64,000 nucleotides of DNA. Source: Ophiura sarsii. Lineage: Eukaryota > Echinodermata > Ophiuroidea > Amphilepidida > Ophiuridae. Position numbers and translations under genes: made by a program. This document shows, in pieces, positions 1-12,006 of this stretch (the first letter of the stretch is position 1; every line of letters begins with the position of its first letter). Under the pieces are notes generated by a model. The model had not been told where the DNA came from. It was given only the letters and a program-made list of their open reading frames with translations, and ran no database searches. The DNA lies in assembly GCA_035610835.1 (NCBI GenBank), contig CM069450.1, positions 28,889,503 through 28,953,502 of the forward strand, written 5' to 3'.

Positions 1-699
1 GATGGGTACCTGATGACTCGGGTACGTACATCGACTCGTGTGACTTTTGTCTAGGACAATCACTTGAGAGGAACAAAAGATGTTACCTGTCAATCAAAAA
101 TAAATTGAGACTAGATAAACTAGCCATCAAGCGATGGCGCTCTTGATAATGTCCCTGCTCTAAGGCTTGTGGAGTGCAGGATCAAACTGAATCAAAGAAA
201 AAGTGAAAACATAGGGGGTCATCGGGTGACAGATTGTAAAAACAAGCATGCATGCAAGGGTCTTTCGGTGACACCGGGCCAAAAAAAGGGGGGTATTTTT
301 GATGGAGCCTGGTGTGAAACCTAATATTGATTGAGTGCCCCCACCCCGGGTGCACACTGCAGACTATATATCGAGTGCAGTAAGCTTACTACATCGTGTA
401 GGCCTAGTACATCGCAGTGATCGTGACATTTTGTGAGGAGCATTTTGACCGAAAATCGTACTGATGGCACTGGTCAGGTACAAGCAATTTGTTCACAAGA
501 ATAGAGCATGTTCAAACATAAAAAATAAAACTACTTTACCGACAAAATCATGTAACATTTTACAGATTAGACTGGATAACTTACCGCGGTATTTCACCCT
601 TGTTTCAACTGTGGCGACCGAATTCAAAAGATCGTCTGCTTGTCGTCTATCGGTTTGCGAAAGAGTGACGTCAGTCACTCATTGACCAATGAACTGTTT
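1..699. other. No recognisable gene
   Basis: I see no credible coding region, RNA gene or repeat boundary here. Open frames are short and have no recognisable motif. Confidence 0.5.
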
Positions 700-850
700 C
701 ATCGAATTGATCCGGAAATCAGATCAAAGTTGATCAAGGTGAATTTGATCCGTTTGTTGATATCTATCTGGAAACGGATCAAAACGATCCGAAAATGATC
801 CTTAAAGGATCAAAACAAAGTGAGCCGGAAATCTACTCATGTATTTGATC
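700..850. repeat. GATC-rich palindromic patch
   Basis: About ten GATC tetramers, mostly as GATCC/GGATC or GATCAA/TTGATC, fall within 150 bases. Inside lie a 9-bp inverted repeat (747-755 with 772-780, GATCCGTTT and its complement) and a nearly perfect hairpin (796-803 with 805-812, TGATCCTT / AAGGATCA). It resembles the other patches in this window built from a reiterated short palindrome, but no terminal repeats were found. Confidence 0.5.
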
Positions 851-1468
851 CTGACCTTCTAAGAGTGTGGTTCCTATATGACATAATTCTCGTGTGCAAC
901 CAACCGGCTGGTTGAGTAGTTTAAACGCGTGAGCGTGGATGTAATTTGCAACATAATGGAAACGCACCCATGCAGTTAGCAAGAAGTACCGCTATACACG
1001 CCCCGAAGTAAATATATACAACCAGACAATCCTCTCGTAGTAATTGATAACAATAGGTTTACCAGACCGAATTAATAGCGCTCCAAAGCGGGCAATTTAT
1101 GTCATGCGGACGGTTACATTTTCCATTTTAAAGATCCATTTACATCTTATAGATATTGTTGTATTCCTCGGACCAAATATAAGTTGATTAACACAAACTA
1201 ATGAAGTACTTTATCTATCCAGTTTAATATGGCATGCAGAACATAAGTATACATGTAATTTACATGTTCTGAACTGAAACGTAATACAACAATCATAATC
1301 TGAATCCGAATGAATAGTAATGCTCGTCATAGAAATCTCTCTCTTATATACTGAATGCCAGTGAATGTATTACTTTGACTTGGGAGTACCCTGATCATTA
1401 TATCATTATCATTGAAATAAAAGGATTACCTCTCACTTCTCTTTAGAGAAGTATAAGAAGGTCACCTC
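851..1468. other. No recognisable gene
   Basis: Nothing coding is seen. A small hairpin (ACTTCTC / GAGAAGT) lies at 1435-1452, just before the tandem repeat. Confidence 0.5.
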
Positions 1469-1565
1469 AGAAAGTGTGAAAGACAATTGCTCAGACAGTG
1501 GGAAATACAATTGCTCAGAAAGTGGGAAATACAATGGCTCACAAAAGCGAGAAGTACAATGGCGT
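1469..1565. repeat. 24-bp tandem repeat, four copies
   Basis: Copies begin at 1469, 1493, 1517 and 1541 with the pattern AGAAAGTGGGAAATACAATT plus GCTC. The first three differ at a few positions and the fourth is more diverged and one base longer. It is non-coding, as the copies share no continued frame with flanking sequence. Confidence 0.8.
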
Positions 1566-1921
1566 ACAAGGTGAGAGGTGGGAGGAAACTCAGATCGCAG
1601 CGAGAGAGGTCATCAAGGATTATAGCTCTCAGGGGTGTGAGTGTTAGATCAATAATAATTCTGTAAGCAATTCAGTAGATCAATGAATAAGCAGAGGGTC
1701 ATTAAATATAAAGTGTAACATAACCTATACTTTAGTAGTTAAAACAATCAGCCTATCTATTAAGTATATCTCTTAATTAATATAATACAGCCGGACTCAA
1801 CAATATTAACTCAGTCACCTTTGCCCAAACAAGAGTTTGAAAAAAAAGTGGGTCGGTAGGTCTTTTTTCTCTTTTTTTGGATGATATGTGCGTACGAAAT
1901 TGCTGCCCGGGCGAGTGTTGA

Positions 1922-1992
1922 CAGGTTAGCCGAGTGGTTAGGGACGAATCCCAAGGGGTTTGGAATGGTTCGGGGTCGAATCCCAGGGGTTT
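1922..1992 (+). repeat. tRNA-like SINE head (Leu/Ser type)
   Basis: A box A-like TTAGCCGAGTGGTTAGG is followed about 40 bases later by a box B-like GGTCGAATCCC. These are the internal RNA polymerase III promoter elements of a class II tRNA (Leu or Ser). The predicted cloverleaf is poor, so this is more likely the tRNA-derived head of a SINE or a tRNA pseudogene than a working tRNA gene. Confidence 0.5.
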
Positions 1993-3151
1993 CGCGGTGA
2001 TTAATTGGGTAAAAAAATTATACTTTGTCACCCTCCCCCAGTTTTCACACAAAAATCATAGCTGGTCAGGGTTACTACATGTATGTTGTGCACACCACTA
2101 TTACGATATCAATGCGCGACCTAATCGAATCGCAATCACGACTGATTTTTTTTAAATATGGTTAGTTTTCGCCAAAAATGTCATCCAATTTAATCATTTC
2201 GGATTTAATGATTCATTATGCTTTGTAAAAAAACCTGATTGATTTAATGTAATTTCGTGATTTTATCGGCGTATGAATACACTATACACATTACACATAT
2301 TGATTTGCGCTATAAGAGACGGTATTTCAGTATCGAAAATACAGGCCTGTTCTAAAGGGGTATAGATAGACAAATCTAATCTGTCACTCCGACCTGAAAA
2401 TTAGATATTAAGATAAAATCAAATCAGTTTTATACAATCACAATTTTTCAGACTATGAGTTGCATGGTAACTGCAAAAATATACACGATCTTCCAACGCT
2501 ATTTCCCCATAGGTTAGCATTGCGGAGCGTAATGGTGGCGTGCAACCTTAATAGTGCAGCTGGCAGCCTGTAGGCCTACAAACCGTCGGACCATGCTGTA
2601 TAGTCTGACATGTTCTATTTTTCACCAGATAGTGGTAGGATCTTGGATATGCATCTCCTTGGTGTTTTAAAGGTTGAATATGTGGCAATAAGTAAATTAC
2701 AGGGCAGTGTTGTTGATGGTTTAATTGGCAAGTTAAGATGAAAATGTCATTAAAAACATTATATAGTCCAACATTAAACACCACTTTAAAAAGTCTAAAA
2801 AAAGAAAAACAAAAAGGCATGAGGTTTTGAGATTGTATGGGTCGGTCGTGTTTGGGCAAACACACCTTTTAGGCCTAATGGGCATACATACACCGATATT
2901 AATGTCATTATACCAGTGTACGTAGGAATAGCACGATTTAGGGGAGAAAAAAATCGAAACCTTTTTTGTAGGTATCACGCTCATTCATTACTTTCATCGT
3001 GACGACAGCCGAGAATTCACAAGAATAAAAAACATCGTGCAAACTACATCAGAAATAGGACTTTTAAAACAAGGACTTAAAACATCCCAAAAATATACAA
3101 ATCGAAACCAATTCAAAGTGTATGTCTAATAGGGCTGATGTATTATAAACC
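1993..3151. other. No recognisable gene
   Basis: AT-rich sequence. Open frames on the minus strand at 2548-2984 have no recognisable domain and look like chance. Confidence 0.45.
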
Positions 3152-3590
3152 TCACAACATTTGTGATGCGATCTGTGAAAACCCGCCACATGGTAGCATT
3201 TTTCATATCGGAGATATTTTTCTCAGAAGAAAGCTAAAACTGTGTTGATTACAGAACTGTTTCGATCATTTTTCTACGGTCACTTCAAAAAAGTTATGAG
3301 TGAATGATGATTGTGATGTCATAAAAAGCTACAAAACAAGAAATCATGAAAACAGGCCAAAAAGACACATAATTCAATAGAATAACATTAGAAGATTAAT
3401 AATAAAAGTGACTTAAGTAGGTTTTTGAAGGTGAAATTTCATGAAAGATGATGACACAAAGTATTGGAATTTAATTTTCTTTAAACTAATCTAAAAAAAT
3501 AAATGATTACAAAAACAATAATTTTACCTATTATCCCTAGTTCACATTTTGCGACATGGTTCTCACAGATCGCATCACATTTCATAACAA
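3152..3590. repeat. Inverted-repeat element next to the satellite
   Basis: GTGATGCGATCTGTGA near 3162-3180 recurs as its complement near 3565-3583, each followed inward by a CCACATGG/CCATGT block. The arms are about 30 bp and enclose roughly 390 bases of AT-rich sequence. The right arm runs straight into the satellite, whose monomers share the word CATCACATTTCAT with it. The satellite may therefore have grown out of this element's end (inference). Confidence 0.45.
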
Positions 3591-5770
3591 CATTTTAAAA
3601 GTGTTTTTGAAACTTTAAAAAAAATCTCATCAAAATATGCAAACCAATTTTTTGAAACATCCCTCAATTTCATAACAACATAATAAAAAAACATAAGAAA
3701 TAAAGTGTCATCATTAAATAATAAAATAAAAGATATGCAGAGAAACAATAAAAGCGAGATATTAAAACATTACTCGATTCATCACAAAATCATGAATTTC
3801 ATAAGGAATCAAATAAAAAGTGAAACTTTTTTTTTTTAAATCTCACGTTTATCACACAAAAAAATACAAAGGAAAAAGAAAATTTCAAAGTGAGAATTTG
3901 AAACATCACACATTTTCATCACAAAAACAATAACATACATATGAACTCAAAAAAAAATGAAGCGATATTTTGAAACATTACAACATTTCATCCCAATATA
4001 AATTATACATACGAAATAGAAATTTCGAAGTGAGATTTTGAAACATCACACAAATAATAAAATACATAAGAACTCAAAAAAGGGGAAGCGATATTTTTAA
4101 ACATCACAACATTTCATCACAATATAATATTATACATCAGAAACAGAAATTTCAAAGTGAGATTTTGAAACATCACACATTTTCATCACACAAAATTAAA
4201 ATGTACATAAGAACTCCAAAAAAAATAAAGCGATTTTTTGAAGCATCACACATTTTCATCACAAAATAATAAAATACATAAGAACTCATAAAAAAGTGAA
4301 GCGATATTTTGAAACATCACACCATTTCATCACAATATAATGTAGTACATAAGAAATAGAAAAATTCAAAGTGAGATTTTGAAACATCACACATTTTCAT
4401 CACAAAATAATAAAGTACATAAGAACTCCAAAAAAAATAAAGCGATTTTTTTAAATATCACAAATTCTCATCACAAAATAATAAAATACATTAGAACTCA
4501 AATAAAAAGTGTGGCGATTTTTTGAAACATCACAACATTTCATCACATAATAATAAAATACATAAGAAATAGTAAAATTCAAAGTGAGATTTTGAAACAT
4601 CACAAATTGTCATCACAAAATAATAAAGTACATAAGAACTAAAATAAAAAAACGATTTTTTGAAACATCTCAAATATTATTTTCATCACAAAATAATGAA
4701 ATACATAGAACTCAAAACAAAATTGGAAGTGATATTTTGAAACATCACAACTTTTCATCACAATATAATATTATACATAAGAAATAGAAATTTTAAAGTG
4801 AGATTTTGAAACATCACACATTTTCATCACAAAAATAATAAAATACATAAGAACTCAAAAAAGTGAAGCGATATTTTGAAACATCACAACATTTCATCAC
4901 AATATAATATTATACATAAGAAATAGAAATTTCAAAGTGAGATTTTGAAACTTCACATATTTTCATCACAAAATAATAAAATACATAAGAACTAAAAAAA
5001 AGGTGAAGCGGTATCTTGAAACATCACAACACTTCATCACAATATAATATAATACATAAGCAATAGAAAAATTCAAAGTGAGATTTTAAAATATCACAAA
5101 TTTTCATCACAAAATAATAAAGTACATAAGAACTAAAAAAAAGAAGCGACTTTTTGAAACATCTCAAATTTTCATCACAAAATAATAAAATACATAGAAC
5201 TCAACAAAAATTGAAGCGATTTTAGAAACATCACAACTTTTTATCACAATATAATATTATACATAAAAAAGTGAAATTTCAAAGTGACATTTTGTAACAT
5301 CACAATTTTTCATCACAAAAATAATAAAATACATTCGAACTCACAAAAGTAATAAAATACATTCGAACTAAAAAAAAGTGAATCGATATTTTGAAACATG
5401 TGAGATTTTGAAACATCACAAATTGTCATCGCAAAATAATAAAGTACATAAGAACTCAAAAAAAGGAAGCGATTTTTAGAAACATCACACATTTTCATCA
5501 CAAAATAATAAAATACATAAGAACTCAAAAAAATTGAAGCGATATTTTGAAAAATCACAACATTTCATCACAATATAATATTATACATAAGAAATAGAAA
5601 TTTGGAAGTGAGATTTTGAAACATCACAAATTTATCTAACAAAAATGAAAATTGTGATGAATCAAAACCTCCTTGTAATTCCCCTAAATCGTGCAAAAGT
5701 TAAGCGATATTTTGAAACATCACAACATTTCATCACAATATAATATTATACATAAGAAATAGAAATTTCA
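3590..5770. repeat. AT-rich satellite with ~70-bp monomers in dimers and trimers
   Basis: About thirty degenerate monomers share the core GAAACATCACA...TTTCATCACAA followed by TAATA...TACATAAGAA. At least three monomer types can be told apart: A (GAAGCGATATTTTGAAACATC, AATATAATATTATAC), B (TTCAAAGTGAGATTTTGAAAC) and C (AAAGCGATTTTTTGAA). B-type monomers recur at intervals near 128-142 (two monomers) or 207-215 (three monomers), so the array mixes A-B dimers with A-B-C trimers. The last B monomer is cut at 5770 by the next repeat. Short open frames within it are products of the repeat. Confidence 0.85.
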
Positions 5771-6600
5771 AAGGTCAGCCCTTTTTCTTGTTGGGTTCTG
5801 ACAGAAAAAAAAATCTTCTTGTTGTCAATTTTTGAAATTGATTTTGTTATTTATTCTTATATTTAATTTGTCAAATGTATCGGCACACTTGTTATTACTA
5901 TACACTCCGCGATATGTAGAGCCGCTGGTAATTCAAAGTGTGTCTGCGCATTTGTTGTAACCAATGTTATTACTAATAATTAATTATCTCTCTATTTTTT
6001 TTTGGGCGTTGTTACGTGTATGTAGCCTATTTATATATGTAAAATAAAAGGTCAGCCCTTTTTCTTGTTGGGTTCTGACAGAAAAAAAATCTTCTTGTTG
6101 TCAATTTTTGAAATTGATTTTGTTATTTATTCTTATATTTAATTTGTCAAATGTATCGGCACACTTGTTATTACTATACACTCCGCAATATGTAGAGCCG
6201 CTGGTAATTCAAAGTGTGTCTGCGCATTTGTTGTAACCAGTATGTTATTACTAATAAGTAATTATCTCTCTATTTTTTGTGTTGTTACGTGTATGTATTT
6301 ATATGTAAAATAAAAGGTCAGCCCTTTTTCTTGTTGGGTTCTGACAGAAAACAAAAAAAATCTTCTTGTTGTCAATTTTTGAAATTGATTTTTCAAAAAT
6401 TGATTTTGACATTTTGTTATTTACTCATCTTATATTTAATTTTTCAAAATGTATCGGCACACTTGTTATTACTATGCACTCCGCAATATGTAGGGCCGCT
6501 GGTAATTCAAAGTGTGTCTGCGCATTTGTTGTAACCAGTATGTTATTACTATGCACTGTATATTGTTTAAAGCCGCTGGTAAAATTGCTTTTCTGTCGCA
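5771..6600. repeat. Three tandem copies of a ~270-bp unit
   Basis: Units start at 5771, 6048 and 6314, each with AAGGTCAGCCCTTTTTCTTG. Unit lengths are 277 and 266, and the third runs to about 6600 with small insertions. Each contains a region around CGGCACACTTGTTATTACTA and GAGCCGCTGGTAATTC. Open frames across the third copy do not persist in the other two, so the unit is not evidently coding. The array abuts the satellite directly. Confidence 0.8.
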
Positions 6601-7449
6601 CTCGATGACCATATTGATTGAAAACCCCTTTACTTGAAATGGTGACGTGATATATATGATACTCCCGTTATATACTATCATTTTAATTTTTGCTTCCGTT
6701 GACCTCAATGAAATCCAGCCAATTTTGGTATTCTCAACGATGAAAATTGCGTGTCGTGACTCGTGATCTCGTTGCTTGTCATAAATAAATAAACCTGTAA
6801 TCTACGTAACAAGGAGTTTGAACTACTCGTTAAAGTATTGCGCCATAAACTATATTAAAGATTCGTCCATCGGTCCATGGTTTTTCTTCTTAATCCTAGT
6901 GTCTTTTCAGTGCTAAGATTAGAGGGTCAAGTTTTAGATAAGTACTGAGGTAAATACCGGGGCAGTCAAGTGGAAATATTCAAAAACACCAAATGTAAGA
7001 AACACTCGGTGTGATTAATAGAGTTGTTCATACGGTGCGTATTATAATGAACACTCGATTTTAGCATAGGATAAATATTTACTTCCTATTTTCTTCTGTT
7101 TTATAAACATAGTGTCATTATTCGTTTGAATACGATTGCCTACCATCGTAATATTATAGGGTCGTTCCCTATCAGTAGACCAGCCAAAGGCAATATAATT
7201 ATGTGTTAAACAAAAATGTATCACGGCATTTTTTGTTACAGTTTGACACCTAGGATAAATATACATGTAGATTGAATATTAAGCTTTCCAATGAAGAGGG
7301 TGACATCAATATAAATCAATTTTTATGTCATTTTCAGCATAAAAATGCAATTTTTAGGCAAAATGTAAATGTTGTGCTTTTGGTGTTATTAATATCTTTG
7401 AACAATGTACTATCCACCAGTAATCAATTTGACCTGATTTCAACCTCAT
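6601..7449. other. No recognisable gene
   Basis: No gene or clear repeat is seen. Open frames at 7042-7266 (-) and 7272-7478 (+) have no recognisable domain. Confidence 0.45.
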
Positions 7450-7570
7450 TTAAAGGCACATTATGTGATCTTTTCTAAGGGGCGCCCTCTACCCATGATC
7501 TTTTTTAAAAGTAGATTTTCTTGTAGATTTACATTTCTGATCGTAAATCATAAATATATTCTGAGTTATT
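7450..7570. mobile_element. Left half of a TTAA-flanked MITE, split by an insertion
   Basis: Starting at the TTAA at 7450, AAAGGCACATTATGTGATCT matches the left arm of the intact MITEs at 17963-18343 and 62354-62742. The match continues through GCGCCCTCTACCCATGATCT and the AAGTAGATTTTCTTG block to about 7565. The next part of the MITE (AGAGCGATACGATTCCTAA) reappears only at 12007, so the intervening 4.4 kb is an insertion. Confidence 0.8.
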
Positions 7571-7705
7571 AGTCGGGTCATTTTGTGATTTGACCCAGAA
7601 CAAATTGCTACAAAAGGTTTTTCAACTGATTCTGCTTCCAGGTGATATCAAGAATGGCCAAAAGAAAGTCCCTAAAAATCTAACTTCCGGAAAGTGGTTA
7701 TTTTC

Positions 7706-8240
7706 AAGATGGCGTCCAAGATGGCCGCCAACATCATAAAATGGCTATAACTCTGGTATTAATCACCCTAGAGATGTAAATTTGGTATTTATTCCTAGGT
7801 TTTAGGGTGTGATAAACCCAATCAGACTGGTTTAAGGTTTGCTAGACACTCAGGTGCACTCTACAACAAAGATGGCGTCCAAGATGGCCGCCAATATCAT
7901 AAAATGGCTATAACTCTGGTATTAATCACCCTAGAGATGTAAATGTGGTATATATTCCTAAGTTTTAGGGTGTAGTACACTCAATCAGACTGGTTTAAAG
8001 TTTCCTAGACACTCAGGTGCACTCTACAACAAAGATGGCGTCCAAGATGGCCGCCAATATCATAATGTGGCTATAACTCCGTTATTATTCATCCTGGGTA
8101 TCATGTACATTTGGGTTGGGGGGGGGGGGGGGGGCGTAATAAACTCAATCCGACGAGTTTAAATAACTCCAGACACTTAGGTGTACCATAAAACATAGAT
8201 GGCGTCCAAAATGGCCGCCGTTTACGGCAAAATGTTGATT
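7706..8240 (+). repeat. 163-bp subterminal tandem repeats, left arm
   Basis: Units start at 7706, 7869, 8032 and about 8196 with AAGATGGCGTCCAAGATGGC. Each then reads ATAAAATGGCTATAACTCTG and CACCCTAGAGATGTAAAT. The third unit contains a run of 17 G at 8118-8134. The repeated AAGATGGCCGCC resembles the animal YY1 binding motif (established motif; binding here is inference). Confidence 0.85.
8118..8134 (+). repeat. Homopolymer G17
   Basis: Uninterrupted run of 17 G within the third 163-bp unit. Confidence 0.9.
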
Positions 8241-8374
8241 GTTTTCTTGTTTAAAATACAATAAATAAACATTTAAAATAAATAGACTAGCAGTAGAGTA
8301 TGTGAATTCATTTGATATCCCTCATCCCATTCCCAACATCACACACACTCAAAGTTCACTGTCCCCTCCCACCC

Positions 8375-11016
8375 TTACCCTATGAGATTAAGTAAACAAT
8401 TACCCATAACTAAGAGGGGTTCAGTATTAGACACATTGATTTTTAGGCCAAACAAAGAGGCAGCAGAAGAAAAGCGGTCAACAATGTCTTGTATACCGCC
8501 AGCATTAGTTGCAACCAGGGCAGAATCATCTGAGTACAGCTCCCTGATATATATTTCTCTCATTTTGGTTAAGGCTTTGAGTCTTGACAGATTGAACAGC
8601 TTTTCATCTGAACGAGTCCTGATGCCCACTACCTTTTCTAGGTTTGTAGCCATTGTTTCCAAAACTGCAGCAAGATACGGAGCAAACAAAGTTGGAGCAA
8701 GGCTTCACTAACATTTCCTCCAATGGACACCTTTCCAAATATGTCCTCATGGAACAACTCGATCAATGTCTATCTGGGCATTTGTATACTTTGAGCACCT
8801 CCCACAGAGTTTTTCGGTCCACCGTATCAAACACCTTGGAGAAATCAACAAAGACTATTGGTCATCGGTTGCTCTATCAGCCCTAAAGCCACACTGCCTC
8901 TCAGGAAGTACCTCTTCTGCGACAATCTTAAGCCGGTTGAGGATTATTTTTGCCATGATTTTGCCAGTTATGGACAGTAACTTTTGTAACCCTTGTTCTT
9001 GTAAATGGTAACAACCATTGCGTCTTTAAAGTCCTGAGGGAAACATTCGATTTGCCAGCAAGCATTGAATTGAATAGGTCTAATAATTCAGTCTTTAGTT
9101 CATCTGATGGTATGCCATCTTGCCCTGGTGTTTAACCACTGCTGGTGTCATTCACAGCCTTATCAAGTTCTGCCATAGTGATATGCTCACATAGCTCATC
9201 TTTTGTTGCTATAGTAGTGAGCCCTTGACAAGCTTTGTGGTCAGCTGCATCTTGTTGGTATCATTCAAATTGATGCACAGCTTGTTCCCATTTGCAGTTT
9301 TCACTGGGGCCACTGTATTACTTCTTGCATGGTCCATAGATAGTTTTTAGACCTGAGAAGAGCCCGTGAGTGTCATTTCTGCTCGACATTGCTTCAAGCT
9401 CAGCTGTTTTTTTATTCCTCCATTTGTCCTTCAAAGCTCTGATCTCCTTTTGAACTTTAGATTTGATGTTTTTCCGTTACTTAAATGATCCAACAATGCT
9501 TGAATTCTGTCATCTTGTTCAGGATGACCAGGATGGATGACCAAGTTTAGGATGACCAAGTATTTCGATAAGCGGTTGAGTGGATGGATTCTCTAAGGAG
9601 GTTGAGAGGACAGATTCCCACTGCTACGATTTAAATAAGGAGATATAAGAACATTTACGTGAAGCTACAACGTACACACGGATGACGAAAGCCCATATGC
9701 AATATCAGAGTTGTTTATAAAATAAAAATACTTGCCATAATAATTAAGAACTGTAAAAACAATTATGCAAGTATAATCAACTCGTGAAATAATACCAATA
9801 GCCGCTATTACAACTATTGGATTACGTCTATCTACTCCATTCATCGGGATACGTATATCAATATTATATCTACAGTTTCAATATACTCGATGAGTAAATA
9901 ACAATTATAAATAACCCTAGACGGATGAGCAAGATTCAATTTATAAATAAAGTAAAGTAAAAGAAAAGAAAAGAATATTTCAATTATTTGTGTTTTTGTG
10001 TATACATAGTATTCAAAAGGGTATCAGGATAATTATTCAAGAACTCGGCAATTAGCCTTGTATTGGTTGTTGGATGTGTATCAGCACAACAAGGGCTAAC
10101 ATCTTCATCTTTCAACTTGTTGACTTCTAATTTCTTGGGAGCATTGCTAGGAGACGGAGTCTAATTTGGGAACGTACCATGTAGTTGTCAGTTGAGCATT
10201 CTGCACCCCTCATTGCTTTTGTTAAAAAGACATCAGCAAGATCTGTCCTACGAGTCACAATGTAGTCAAGTAAATGAAAATGCTTTGACCAAGTGAAGAA
10301 ATTCTTCTCTGGTTGAAAGAAAAGTATTGGCAACACACAAGTTTCCATGCAGAAATTCATCAGAAGGTCACCATTAATGGGTTTTTTCCTTTGCCAAATT
10401 GACCAATTACACTTTCATAGGTATTATGATCCATGCCAATCCTCGCATTAAATCCCCCCCCCCCCCCCCCCCCCAAGAATAAGCAGTTTGTCTGCCTTGG
10501 GTACATCATCAACCACTTTAGCCAGCTTTTAGCAAAAGGACTCCTTTTCTTCATCCGCATATAACATGGTTGGTGCATATACATTAATAATACTTAATCA
10601 AGAAACAGTCCTTTCCAATGGGAACACGTAATTGTATGAGACGTTCGGATATTCCTATGGGAAGTGTTGGTATTTTATTAGCACTTTTTATTAAAGATGG
10701 CAAATACTGCATCCCTTCTTCCATTGGGTTTCCCAATCCAGTAGAAAGCATGAGTGCTTTCTTCAATCTGACCTTGTCCTTCGATCATTTAGGTCTCTTG
10801 TAAAGCGACAATATCAATGTTGTATCTTGTCAACTCCTTGGTTATCAAAGCAGTTCTTCTTTCTGGTATTGAGTCATTATCTAGCGTTGTTCGCATATTC
10901 CACGTGGCAACAGTTAGTTTTACTTTTGTTTGTATTTTTACCGCTGTCACGAAGACCCGCAGCTGGCCACGGTGAACCAGTCTTGTTATTGATCTGAGCA
11001 AGCTTTCTTTACCCAA
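8375..11016 (-). pseudogene. Decayed non-LTR retrotransposon (AP endonuclease plus reverse transcriptase)
   Basis: Reading the minus strand from 11016 downward, pieces of one LINE polyprotein appear in order. The apurinic endonuclease start is near 10930-10790 (VATWNMRTTLD, then ERRTALITKELTRYNIDIVA). The endonuclease end is near 10360-10150 (HLLDYIVTRRTDLADVFLTK). An RT approach region lies near 9060-8940 (PQDFKDAMVVTIYKNKG, then AKIILNRL). RT motif A is near 8862-8776 (FVDFSKVFDTVDR), and the RT active site with trailing helix near 8600-8400 (YSDDSAL, LKINVSNTE). Frameshifts and stops separate the pieces, a C21 tract breaks the endonuclease (10454-10474), and the part after the RT palm is missing. 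The layout resembles the LINE family often mis-annotated as craniofacial development protein 2-like. It lies between the inverted arms of the host element and is not functional. Confidence 0.8.
10454..10474 (+). repeat. Homopolymer C21
   Basis: Uninterrupted run of 21 C inside the LINE endonuclease region. On the coding (minus) strand it gives a poly-glycine or frameshift tract. Confidence 0.9.
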
Positions 11017-11184
11017 CCTTTTCTAGGGGCTTCCCCTTCTGAGGCAGGCAGTGCTATCCCTGAAGAGGGCTGCCTGTACACTCACACAGCTGCCTCTTCT
11101 CTGTTGTTGCTCAGAAGATTCAACAATGTTGAGACCATCTTGAGTGTGCATTGGGTTTTTAACAAGGAAAACAATAAATGTTGC

Positions 11185-11865
11185 CAAAATGGCAGACATT
11201 TTGGACGCCATCTTTGTTTAAGAGTTCACCTGAAACTTTCAACCAATCTGATTGAGTTTATTATCCCCTAAAACCTAGGAATAGATACCAAATTTACATC
11301 TCTAGGGTGATTAATACTTTTCAGAGTTATAGCCATTTTATGATATTGGCGGCCATCTTGGACGCCATCTTTGTTTTAGAGTGCACCTGAGTGTCTAGAA
11401 AACTTTAAACCAGTCTGATTGAGTTTATCACACCCTAAAACTTAGGAATATATACCAAATTTACACCTCTACGGTGATTAATACTAGAGTTTTAGCCGTT
11501 TTGTGATATTGGCGGCCATCTTGGACGCCATCTTTGTTATAGAGTGCACCCGAGTGTCTAGAAAACTTTAAACGAGTCTGATTGAGTTTATCACATCCTA
11601 AAACTTAGGAATATATATCAAATTTACACCTCTAGGGTGATTAATACCAGAGTTAGCCATTTTATGATATTGGCGGCCATTTTGGACGCCATCTTTGTTG
11701 TAGAGTGCACCTGCGTGTCTAGGAAACTTGAAACCAGTCTGATTGAGTTTATCACACCCCAAAACCTAGGAATAAATACCAAATTTACATCTCTAGGGTG
11801 ATTAATACCAGAGTTATAGCCATTTTATGATGTTGGCGGCCATCTTGGACGCCATCTTGAAAATA
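11185..11865 (-). repeat. 163-bp subterminal tandem repeats, right arm
   Basis: These are the reverse complement of the left-arm units, with GGCGGCCATCTTGGACGCCA recurring about every 163 bases (near 11348, 11510, 11672 and 11836) and one partial copy near 11195. The right arm holds more copies than the left, showing copy-number change after the arms formed. Confidence 0.85.
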
Positions 11866-12006
11866 ACCCCTTTCCGGAACTTAAATTTGTAAGGACTTTC
11901 TTGTGGCCATTCCTGATATCACCTGGAAGCAGAATCAGTTGAAAAACCTTTTGTAGCAATTTGTTCTGGGTTGAGGTGTTTTTTATCACAAAATGACCCG
12001 CCTATA

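Larger units (their letters stand above)
7571..12006. mobile_element. 4.4-kb terminal-inverted-repeat element nested in a MITE
   Basis: The outer ends are inverted copies of CGGGTCATTTTGTGAT, continuing inward through CAGAACAAATTGCTACAAAA and TTCAACTGATTCTGCTTCC. Inverted arms of about 650-800 bp contain tandem 163-bp repeats, left 7706-8240 and right 11185-11865. The interior (8240-11180) is a decayed LINE. No transposase of its own is visible, so it is non-autonomous or has lost its gene. The target duplication is unclear (a TA or TTA/TAT is possible). The superfamily cannot be decided from the ends. Confidence 0.75.

Noticed and set aside
3590..5770. CRISPR-like array
   Set aside because: Repeats are degenerate, contiguous and without unique spacers. 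This is a eukaryotic satellite.
5313..6708. Repetitive open frames such as the FLSSYVFYYF-type protein
   Set aside because: They are translations of the satellite and the ~270-bp repeats and do not persist between copies.
8382..9011. Plus-strand frames across the LINE
   Set aside because: The LINE motifs (endonuclease, FVDFSKVFDTVDR, YSDD) read on the minus strand, so the plus-strand frames are shadows.
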